DNA of 5,488 bases. Origin: CAYMAX01 sp964388595 (GTDB lineage: Bacteria > Bacteroidota > Bacteroidia > Bacteroidales > UBA932). Positions 1-5,253 of this stretch are shown here, in pieces (the first letter of the stretch is position 1; each line of letters starts with the position of its first letter). The notes under the pieces were generated by a model. That model worked only from the letters and a program-made list of their open reading frames with translations, searched no databases and was not told the origin of the DNA. The stretch lies in contig CAYMAX010000082.1 in the NCBI GenBank assembly GCA_964388595.1, positions 1-5,488 on the forward strand, written 5' to 3'. Made by a program: the position numbers and the translations under genes.

Positions 1-174
1 GCTGAATGGGCGGTCTCCCTGAGGACGGTCACCGCGAGGCTTGTCGTCAAATCTTCTGCGTGGTCTGTCACTGAACGGACGGTCTCCGCGAGGCTTGTCG
101 TCAAATCTTCTGGCGGGTCTTTCTTCTGTATGTTCTTTGCTCTCTTTGGGAGCCCTTTTGATTCTTTCTCTCAT
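1..174 (-). CDS. N-terminal part of an Arg/Asp/Pro-rich repeat protein (3' end outside window)
   Basis: The minus strand is open from an ATG at 174-172 to the left edge, giving 58 codons with no stop. The product starts MRERIKRAPKESKEHTEER and then repeats a segment containing RRFDDKPRGDRPFS. It is very rich in Arg, Asp and Pro, has almost no hydrophobic residues, and is probably disordered and able to touch RNA. The repeat unit is 18 residues: residues 19-36, then 37-58, the second copy enlarged by five residues (QGDRP). A Bacteroidota-type TAnnTTTG box lies 22 bp upstream of the ATG and the bases just before the ATG are AT-rich, which supports this start. Similar low-complexity N-termini occur in Bacteroidales on RNA-modifying enzymes, notably rRNA pseudouridine synthases of the RluB type, and also on RNA helicases. 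The catalytic domain is outside the window, so the function is an inference only. The gene is divergent from the permease gene, with 76 bp between starts. Confidence 0.72.
   Translation of the reverse strand, partial: MRERIKRAPKESKEHTEERPARRFDDKPRGDRPFSDRPRRRFDDKPRGDRPQGDRPFS
23..112. repeat. 54-bp-period direct repeat inside the left-edge gene
   Basis: Bases 23-58 and 77-112 are direct copies matching at 35 of 36 positions; the one difference (base 31 against 85) is a synonymous Gly codon change on the minus strand. A second, related match joins 2-18 and 71-87 with a 69-bp offset. The 15-bp difference between 54 and 69 equals one inserted five-residue block (QGDRP) in the encoded protein. 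The repeat is in frame with the minus-strand gene, so it is best read as a coding repeat expanding by 3n units rather than an intergenic element. Confidence 0.85.
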
Positions 175-195
175 AATTAATTTGAAATTTGCGTG

Positions 196-203
196 CAAAG
201 GTA
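196..203 (-). promoter_or_regulatory. Bacteroidota -7 box for the left-edge gene
   Basis: Read on the minus strand this is TACCTTTG, an exact match to the TAnnTTTG consensus of the Bacteroidota housekeeping sigma factor, followed by CACGC. It ends 22 bp before the ATG at 174, so transcription would begin near 190 and leave a leader of about 15 nt. I see no good TTTG -33 element at the expected distance (about 223-227), so the call rests on the -7 box and its position. Confidence 0.55.
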
Positions 204-250
204 TGCTAATCGAAGATAATTTCCTATTTTTACGAAATAATTGTAGAGAT

Positions 251-1510
251 ATGGAGCGGAAAAGAAGGATTATTGTATCTCCCTTATTTAGAGAGAATTT
301 CCACGTAGCATTAAGGTCAATTTCAAGTAATAAATTAAGGTCAATACTCACTATTGCCATCATAGCGATAGGGATTACTTCTCTTGTCGGAGTCCTTACT
401 GCCATTGATGCTTTAAAGTCTTCACTCACAGATAGTTTTGGCAGGATGGGAGCTAACTCTTTCTTCATTCTTTCCAAATATTCAGCCACGACATCTTCTG
501 AGCGACAACGGGTGAGAAACAAACGAAATATCACCTATCCTCAGGCGATGATGTTCGCCCAACGTTATAAAGTGCCGGCGTACGTCACTGTTTATGCCAC
601 TATAGGACATACAGAGACTGTCAAATATGGTGCACAGAAAAGTGACCCCAATATAGGTTTTATGGCGGCAGACGATTCTTACCTCACTTTCAACTCAGTG
701 GAGATCGACAAAGGGAGAGGATTCTCTCCCAACGATATATCCCAGGCACTGTTTTATTGCGTGCTGGGGCCTACTCTTGCCAAGACGATTTTTGGAGATG
801 AAGATCCCATAGATAAAGTGGTCTCGGTGAGGGGGACCCATTACAAAGTCATCGGAGTGACCAAGCCTGTCGGACAAAGTTTCGGTGGCAGTATGGACCG
901 CAACATTCTGATTCCCATTTCCAATGCAAGAGCCTCTTATCTCAATGATAATTCATTCTATTCGATAGGTGTCAAGACGCAGCCCGGTGTCAGTACAGAA
1001 TCTGCCATAGATGAAGCTGAGAGAGTGTTTCGTTCTGTCCGCCGTCTCAGTCCGGGGGATGAATCTGATTTCAGGGTAAATAGAAGCGACAATGTCCTCA
1101 ATCAGATGAAACAGACCATGAAAGTGGTGACTATAGCTGCCATCATCATAGGATTCATCACTCTTCTCGGAGCAGCAGTAGGATTGATGAACATTATGCT
1201 TGTGTCGGTCAAAGAGCGCACAAGAGAGATAGGTACCCGTAAAGCATTGGGAGCCACTTCTCAACTTATCAATCAGCAATTTCTCATGGAGGCGATTCTC
1301 ATAGGCCAATGTGGTGGAATAGTCGGAATAGTGCTCGGGATAATAGTGGGCAATATCACAGCTGTTGCTATGCACGCGCCATTTGTAGTGCCTTGGTTTT
1401 GGATTTTTATAGCAGTATTGGTGTGCCTGGCAGTCAGTATGATATCAGGATATCTTCCTGCGAAGCGTGCTGCCAATCTCGACCCGATAGAGTCTCTTCG
1501 TTACGAATAG
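251..1510 (+). CDS. ABC transporter permease, MacB/FtsX fold
   Basis: The gene encodes a 419-residue inner-membrane permease. A first membrane helix lies at about residues 31-52, followed by a large periplasmic MacB_PCD-like domain (about 53-285) and an FtsX domain with helices at about 292-317, 345-372 and 382-403. The stretch around KERTREIGTRKALGAT (321-336) is the family's cytoplasmic coupling region between helices 2 and 3, and the end, PAKRAANLDPIESLRYE, is the typical C-terminus. Family members use ATP hydrolysis on a partner ATPase to drive periplasmic work such as efflux or lipoprotein/peptide release rather than forming a simple channel. No ATPase gene is in the window, so the partner must be elsewhere. 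I chose ATG 251 because the reading frame further left, back to a TTG at 41, overlaps the divergent minus-strand gene and is Ser/Leu-rich nonsense. ATG 203 is possible but sits beside the divergent promoter box. About 420 residues fits the family. Substrate unknown. Confidence 0.88.
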   Translation: MERKRRIIVSPLFRENFHVALRSISSNKLRSILTIAIIAIGITSLVGVLTAIDALKSSLTDSFGRMGANSFFILSKYSATTSSERQRVRNKRNITYPQAMMFAQRYKVPAYVTVYATIGHTETVKYGAQKSDPNIGFMAADDSYLTFNSVEIDKGRGFSPNDISQALFYCVLGPTLAKTIFGDEDPIDKVVSVRGTHYKVIGVTKPVGQSFGGSMDRNILIPISNARASYLNDNSFYSIGVKTQPGVSTESAIDEAERVFRSVRRLSPGDESDFRVNRSDNVLNQMKQTMKVVTIAAIIIGFITLLGAAVGLMNIMLVSVKERTREIGTRKALGATSQLINQQFLMEAILIGQCGGIVGIVLGIIVGNITAVAMHAPFVVPWFWIFIAVLVCLAVSMISGYLPAKRAANLDPIESLRYE

Positions 1511-1520
1511 TTATCTATTC
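1505..1520. other. Palindrome holding both stop codons of convergent genes
   Basis: GAATAG (1505-1510), TTAT (1511-1514) and CTATTC (1515-1520) form a perfect 6-bp stem with a 4-nt loop. The plus-strand TAG of the permease gene ends the left arm, and the minus-strand TAG of the TonB-like gene is the start of the right arm. The stem is AT-rich and has no U-tract on either side, so it does not look like a standard intrinsic terminator. The whole gap between the two genes is only 4 bp. Confidence 0.45.
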
Positions 1521-2327
1521 CAATTTGAAAATATAAGTGATGGTGCCCCGTTGCACCGATGGGGCTGAAGACGAGGTGTTGAACTTCGCTTCGAGTGCTG
1601 CTTTACGGGCAGCTTCCCAGAGAGTGGCATCCTGAACGGTGGTCCCTTTGGCACCGGGGATGGCATTGGTGACTTTGCCGTACTGGTCGACCATAATAGT
1701 AACTACCACACTGCCGGCCTTTTGAACTGAATAGGCAGGAATGGGAAGATTGCCCATCACTGTCCGTCCCTCGAGTTGTGCCGATGGCACTCCGTCTGTT
1801 CTTCCCTGAGCGGTGTTGCCTTGGGGATGTCCACCTGACATTTTATTTGATGGGTCCTTGGCAACTTGTTGAGCGAGAGTGTCATTGCTGTTTTTATTGG
1901 AAGAAAACAGGGACCTTCTGTCTATGGGTTTGGGGCGTGGAGGTTCCGGAGTCTCTACGTCTCCTTGAGTGCCGAGGGTGCTTTCTGTAGATTTATTAAT
2001 TTCGGAGCCTTTGACCGGAGATTCAGATTTCTGAACTAATTGGATTTCTTTTTCAGGTTCTGCCTTCTGTGCGCGAGGTTCTACACCGATTTTTACACTT
2101 ACCGGCTTTGGCTCATCCTGCTGGAAATCGAGAAGGATGCCGACTTCTTCGGGAGGAGGGTATGGATAGGAAAGGGAGGCATCGATACATACCAATAGTA
2201 ATGCCAGGTGAAACAGGATAGTGACAGTCCACCCGACAATCCTCGCTTTTCGGTCAAAAGGAGAACTATGAATCTTATTATTCCGGAGTGGTGGCAAGGA
2301 TAACTTTATATTTGTTGCGTTTGGCAA
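1515..2327 (-). CDS. TonB-like energy transducer
   Basis: The product links the ExbB-ExbD motor to outer-membrane receptors across the periplasm. Numbered from TTG 2327 (270 residues), one membrane helix lies at about 29-48 and includes T36-x3-H40, resembling the SxxxH motif of TonB's helix. A charged, Pro-containing linker follows (about 55-190, with DEPKP and PEPPRPKP), then a TonB C-terminal domain at about 192-270 (IPAYSVQKAGSVVVTIMVD, then GKVTNA, EAARKAALEAKF and a final strand TITYIFKLE). It is the last gene of the cluster, directly after exbD. The start is uncertain. An in-frame TGA lies at 2333-2331 and no ATG or GTG occurs before the membrane helix. Candidates are TTG 2327 (overlaps exbD by 50 bp), TTG 2297 and ATT 2273 (4 bp after the exbD stop, leaving 11 residues before the helix). 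The first 18 residues are an out-of-frame reading of the exbD end and may not be translated. A TolA-like role with TolQ/TolR partners cannot be excluded. Confidence 0.85.
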   Translation of the reverse strand: MPNATNIKLSLPPLRNNKIHSSPFDRKARIVGWTVTILFHLALLLVCIDASLSYPYPPPEEVGILLDFQQDEPKPVSVKIGVEPRAQKAEPEKEIQLVQKSESPVKGSEINKSTESTLGTQGDVETPEPPRPKPIDRRSLFSSNKNSNDTLAQQVAKDPSNKMSGGHPQGNTAQGRTDGVPSAQLEGRTVMGNLPIPAYSVQKAGSVVVTIMVDQYGKVTNAIPGAKGTTVQDATLWEAARKAALEAKFNTSSSAPSVQRGTITYIFKLE

Positions 2328-2691
2328 TGTTCATCAGATTGACGACCTGTTCTATGGGAACAGTCTTATCTGCATAGATGGAGAATGTGGGATCATCCTG
2401 GTCACTCAAAAGAGTCTGAATAGTGGGCTCCACTTGAGAAAAGGGGATGGGCTTGGGGTCTCCGTTGATATGATAGGAAAATAAATTCTTTTCGGGATAG
2501 TGCTTGATGGAGACACTGACAGTAGCTTTGGCTGATACCTGATTGGTGCTCTTGGGAAGCAATAATTTCAGAGCATTGGGGTTGACGAGGGTGGAAGTCA
2601 CTAAAAAGAAAATCAGCAAAAGGAACACGATGTCAGTCATAGATGACATCGAGAATGCAGGCTCTGCTTTTGTTTTGCGTTTAATGGCCAT
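2278..2691 (-). CDS. exbD: ExbD/TolR-family biopolymer transport protein
   Basis: This 137-residue protein is the proton-conducting partner of ExbB. It has a short basic cytoplasmic start (MAIKRKTKAEPAF), one membrane helix at about 20-38 and a periplasmic domain to the end. The helix begins SMTDIVFLLLIFFLV, and D20 matches the single membrane aspartate (D25 in E. coli ExbD) essential for proton use. The periplasmic part contains IYADKTVPIEQVVNLMNIAK, a typical ExbD/TolR region. Length is normal for the family. The ATG at 2691 lies 12 bp after the exbB stop, and the 3' end touches or overlaps the TonB-like gene, so the three are almost certainly cotranscribed. Telling ExbD from TolR by sequence alone is not safe; the TonB-like neighbour favours ExbD. 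Confidence 0.93.
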   Translation of the reverse strand: MAIKRKTKAEPAFSMSSMTDIVFLLLIFFLVTSTLVNPNALKLLLPKSTNQVSAKATVSVSIKHYPEKNLFSYHINGDPKPIPFSQVEPTIQTLLSDQDDPTFSIYADKTVPIEQVVNLMNIAKRNKYKVILATTPE

Positions 2692-2703
2692 AATTAAATA
2701 GAA

Positions 2704-3396
2704 TTAACGCTTTTTCAGTGCAGGTTCGTTGAGCATATCCATAAATTCGATGGTATTGGACTCCATCTTAAATACAAGGTCGGAAATGCGGGCCGACAGG
2801 TAGTTGTATCCGAAATAGGCGATAATACCTACAAACAGACCACCTACAGTGGTAATCATGGCAGTGTAAATACCGCCGGAGAGAAGTGTGATGTCGATAT
2901 TGTTGCCGGCATTGGACATATTGAAAAAGGCTTGAATCATACCGATGACAGTACCGAGGAAACCTATCATGGGGGCTCCTCCGGAGACTGTCGCGAGCAT
3001 GGGAAGACCTTTCTCCAGGCGGGCAATCTCTAAGTTGCCGGTATTTTCTACTGCTGCCTGAATATCAGAAAGTGGGCGTCCGATTCTTTCGATTCCTTTC
3101 TCGATGAGCCTGGCAATGGGGGAGTTGTTCTCATGGCACAGATGCAGTGCAGCGGTGATGTTACCATCGTGAATCAGGTCGTGGATGTTGTCCATAAAGT
3201 TTTTGTCTATCTTGGATGCTTTGTGGATGGCCCACCATCTTTCTCCGAAAATATAGATGGCTATAATCGAGAGTATGAGGAGTACAATCATCAGCCATCC
3301 TCCTTTGGCTGCCATCTGAATGAGAGATGAGTGTTCTTGAGCTACTGCCTGCTCGACTATGAATTCTGAATTTGCTTGTAAAAATGATAATAACAT
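2704..3396 (-). CDS. exbB: ExbB/TolQ/MotA-family proton channel protein
   Basis: This 230-residue inner-membrane protein forms the pentameric stator around ExbD. Three helices are visible at about 32-51, 133-158 and 174-198, with a cytoplasmic domain between helices 1 and 2. The family signature is GGAPMIGFLGTVIGMIQAF (139-157), and the third helix has the conserved threonines and GLFVG (TAMITTVGGLFVG, 178-190). The short N-terminus before helix 1 (about 30 residues, partly hydrophobic at MLLSFL) would lie in the periplasm and is not a convincing cleavable signal peptide. ATG 3396 is the first start in frame, preceded by an AT-rich leader of 21 bp after the truA stop. The order exbB-exbD-tonB is the classic Ton motor arrangement. 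TolQ is the alternative name, but no tolB or pal is in sight. Confidence 0.93.
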   Translation of the reverse strand: MLLSFLQANSEFIVEQAVAQEHSSLIQMAAKGGWLMIVLLILSIIAIYIFGERWWAIHKASKIDKNFMDNIHDLIHDGNITAALHLCHENNSPIARLIEKGIERIGRPLSDIQAAVENTGNLEIARLEKGLPMLATVSGGAPMIGFLGTVIGMIQAFFNMSNAGNNIDITLLSGGIYTAMITTVGGLFVGIIAYFGYNYLSARISDLVFKMESNTIEFMDMLNEPALKKR

Positions 3397-3417
3397 AATA
3401 TGTAAGATATAATTTGT

Positions 3418-4179
3418 CTAAAGAGTGATGAATTCGTAGGGATATTGGATGTCTGTCAAAAATAGTGCCTTGCCCGGGACAGACTGACCGGCCGAGCATC
3501 TGTCGTGACTCTCGAGGAGTTGTGATATCCATTCCACATCTTTTTTGCCCCTTCCTATCTCCAAAATCGAGCCAACTATGGCACGGACCATGTTGCGGAG
3601 AAATCTATTGGATGAGATGGTAAAGACGATATGGTCACTGTCTCCTGCCACATCCCAATGTGCATGGGAAAGAGTGCAAATAGAATTGGATGTGCCGGAA
3701 TGAAGTTTTTCGAAACAACTGAAGTCTTTGGTCCCGAGAAGAAGCTGTGATGCATCATTCATCGCAGAGAGGTCCAAAGGATATTTATAGTACCATGAGA
3801 ATGCAGAAGCAAAAGGATCTTTGCAAAGATGGATATAGTATTGATAAGTACGTAAGATGGCATCAAATCTGGCATGTGCATCGTCCTTGACTTTGAAAAG
3901 GGATTTTATGCAGATGTCGGAAGGGAGAATGGCATTTATTTTGTATAAAAACCTTTCCGAATCTTTTATGACATTATGGTTTTCTACATCGAAATGGGCG
4001 ATATAATAGGAAGAATTGACTTGAGCATCTGTGCGCCCTGCTCCCACGATGGGAGTCTCCTTTTTAAAAAGTATGAAAAGGCACCTCTCAATCTCCTCCT
4101 GGATACTTACGGCGTTTCTTTGTCGCTGCCATCCGCTATAATTTGCTCCGGAAAAGGATATTGCAACAAAGTACCTCAT
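3418..4179 (-). CDS. truA: tRNA pseudouridine(38-40) synthase TruA
   Basis: TruA converts uridines 38-40 of the tRNA anticodon arm to pseudouridine. The 253-residue length is normal. Visible motifs are FSGANYSGWQRQ (9-20), GAGRTDAQVNS with the catalytic aspartate D51 (46-56), KINAILPSDI (80-89), AHARFDAILRTYQY (101-114, with the active-site tyrosine at Y112), DFSCFEK (152-158), and NRFLRNMVRAIVGSILEIGRGK (191-212). The end carries DRCSAGQSVPGKALFL, the usual C-terminal motif. The active-site motif is odd: most family members read GRTDAGVHA, whereas this one has Q53 and N55 in place of Gly and His. ATG 4179 is the natural start, with the domain beginning at once (MRYFVAISFSG). It is the first gene of the leftward cluster, 21 bp before exbB, with a promoter box at 4219-4226 and an estimated leader of about 30 nt. 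Confidence 0.95.
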   Translation of the reverse strand: MRYFVAISFSGANYSGWQRQRNAVSIQEEIERCLFILFKKETPIVGAGRTDAQVNSSYYIAHFDVENHNVIKDSERFLYKINAILPSDICIKSLFKVKDDAHARFDAILRTYQYYIHLCKDPFASAFSWYYKYPLDLSAMNDASQLLLGTKDFSCFEKLHSGTSNSICTLSHAHWDVAGDSDHIVFTISSNRFLRNMVRAIVGSILEIGRGKKDVEWISQLLESHDRCSAGQSVPGKALFLTDIQYPYEFITL

Positions 4180-4195
4180 ATATGGGAAAATAAAT

Positions 4196-4203
4196 TAAAT
4201 TTG
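4196..4203 (+). promoter_or_regulatory. Bacteroidota -7 box for the MoxR-DUF58 operon
   Basis: TAAATTTG matches TAnnTTTG exactly. It ends 45 bp before the ATG at 4249, so transcription would begin near 4210 with a leader of roughly 40 nt. No clear TTTG -33 element is seen about 20 bp upstream, in the truA start region. The sequence is AT-rich, so a chance match is possible; its position in a divergent intergenic region is the main support. Confidence 0.45.
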
Positions 4204-4218
4204 TAAGTTTTTACTTCG

Positions 4219-4226
4219 CAAAAATA
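4219..4226 (-). promoter_or_regulatory. Bacteroidota -7 box for the truA-exbB-exbD-tonB cluster
   Basis: On the minus strand this reads TATTTTTG, an exact TAnnTTTG match. It ends 39 bp before the truA ATG at 4179, predicting a start near 4212 and a leader of about 30 nt. A near-copy with one extra spacer base lies at 4228-4236. No convincing -33 element is present upstream, where the MoxR start codon lies. It is the only plausible promoter found for the whole leftward cluster; the internal gaps (21 and 12 bp) hold no TAnnTTTG box. Confidence 0.45.
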
Positions 4227-4248
4227 GCAAAAAATACAACATTATAAT

Positions 4249-5241
4249 ATGGATACTGTAAACATCAAAGAATTAAACGACCGGATTCAAAAAGAGAGTG
4301 CTTTTGTCGACATACTCACTATGGAGATGAATAAAGTCATTATCGGTCAGAAGCACCTTGTCGAGAATTTGCTTATCGGACTGCTCGCCAACGGACACAT
4401 CCTGTTGGAAGGTGTTCCTGGACTTGCCAAGACATTGGCCATCAATACATTGGCACATAGTGTGAATGCCAAATTCAACAGAATCCAATTTACCCCCGAC
4501 CTGCTCCCTGCCGATGTGCTCGGTACTCTGATTTATAGTCAGAAGACGGAGCAGTTTCAGATTAAAAAAGGGCCCATTTTCGCCAATTTCATCCTCGCAG
4601 ATGAGATCAACCGTTCTCCGGCCAAGGTGCAGTCAGCACTTTTGGAAGCGATGCAGGAACGTCAGGTGACTATCGGAGACGAGACTTTCAAACTTCCGGA
4701 GCCTTTTTTGGTAATGGCTACACAGAACCCGATAGAGCAAGAAGGTACATATCCTCTTCCTGAGGCCCAAGTGGACCGTTTTATGCTCAAAGTCATAGTT
4801 ACCTATCCCAAAAAGGAAGAAGAAAAGCTCATCATCCGTATGAACAATGGAGGCACTTTCCCTCAGGTCAATCCCGTCCTTCAGCCTGAAGATATCATCA
4901 AGGCAAGGGAAGTGGTGAGAGATGTGTATATGGATGAGAAAATCGAGAGATATATTGTCGACATAGTCTATGCCACACGTACTCCTCAGGCTTATGGCCT
5001 GGAGAAGCTTAAAGATATGATATCATATGGGGCATCTCCACGTGCTTCCATATCTCTTTCCATGGCTTCCAAAGCATACGCTTTCATCAAGAGAAGAGGC
5101 TATGTCATACCTGAAGATGTGCGTGCCGTATGTTATGAAGTGCTTAGACATCGTATCGGCCTCACTTATGAAGCAGAAGCAGAAAATATTACCGGAGAGG
5201 ACATTATCTCCGAGATAATGAATGTAGTCGAAGTTCCCTAA
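4249..5241 (+). CDS. MoxR-family AAA+ ATPase
   Basis: This 330-residue cytoplasmic ATPase belongs to the MoxR branch, whose members act as chaperones that mature or activate protein complexes, often with VWA-domain partners. Walker A is GVPGLAKT (55-62, K61). Walker B is FILADE (114-119) within FILADEINRSPAKVQSALLE. The sensor 1 segment is MATQNPIEQEGTYPLPEAQVDRF (156-178), ending in the likely arginine finger R177. The sensor 2 region GASPRAS lies near residue 265, followed by the lid-domain stretch RGYVIPEDVRAV. All catalytic elements are present and the length is typical. ATG 4249 follows an AT-rich leader without a clear Shine-Dalgarno sequence. The DUF58 gene begins 12 bp after the stop. 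In Bacteroidales this pair normally opens the Bat (aerotolerance) operon, so a role in envelope or oxidative-stress physiology with BatA-BatE is likely, but those genes are not in the window. Confidence 0.95.
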   Translation: MDTVNIKELNDRIQKESAFVDILTMEMNKVIIGQKHLVENLLIGLLANGHILLEGVPGLAKTLAINTLAHSVNAKFNRIQFTPDLLPADVLGTLIYSQKTEQFQIKKGPIFANFILADEINRSPAKVQSALLEAMQERQVTIGDETFKLPEPFLVMATQNPIEQEGTYPLPEAQVDRFMLKVIVTYPKKEEEKLIIRMNNGGTFPQVNPVLQPEDIIKAREVVRDVYMDEKIERYIVDIVYATRTPQAYGLEKLKDMISYGASPRASISLSMASKAYAFIKRRGYVIPEDVRAVCYEVLRHRIGLTYEAEAENITGEDIISEIMNVVEVP

Positions 5242-5253
5242 CAGTCGCTCTAT

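Noticed and set aside
157..184. Possible plus-strand promoter for the permease: TTTG at 157-160 and TTAATTTG at 177-184
   Set aside because: The -7 box misses the consensus A and the spacing is only 16 bp against the usual 19-21. A second candidate at 217-224 (TAATTTCC) is also imperfect. I cannot choose a promoter for this gene.
41..250. Open plus-strand frame extending the permease N-terminus from TTG 41
   Set aside because: It is antisense to a better minus-strand gene with its own ATG and promoter box; the residues are Ser/Leu-rich repeat shadow, and the permease family starts shortly before its first helix, as ATG 251 gives.
953..1375. 140-codon minus-strand open frame inside the permease gene
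   Set aside because: It is antisense to a clear membrane-protein gene, rich in His, Ser, Tyr and Cys, and shows no family features; it is a shadow frame.
1505..1520. Palindrome as a bidirectional intrinsic terminator
   Set aside because: The stem has only 6 mostly A-T pairs and no T-tract follows in either direction, so I list it as a palindrome, not a terminator.
3161..3532. 123-codon minus-strand open frame spanning the truA-exbB junction
   Set aside because: It overlaps the well-supported truA end and exbB start in another frame and shows no recognisable domain.
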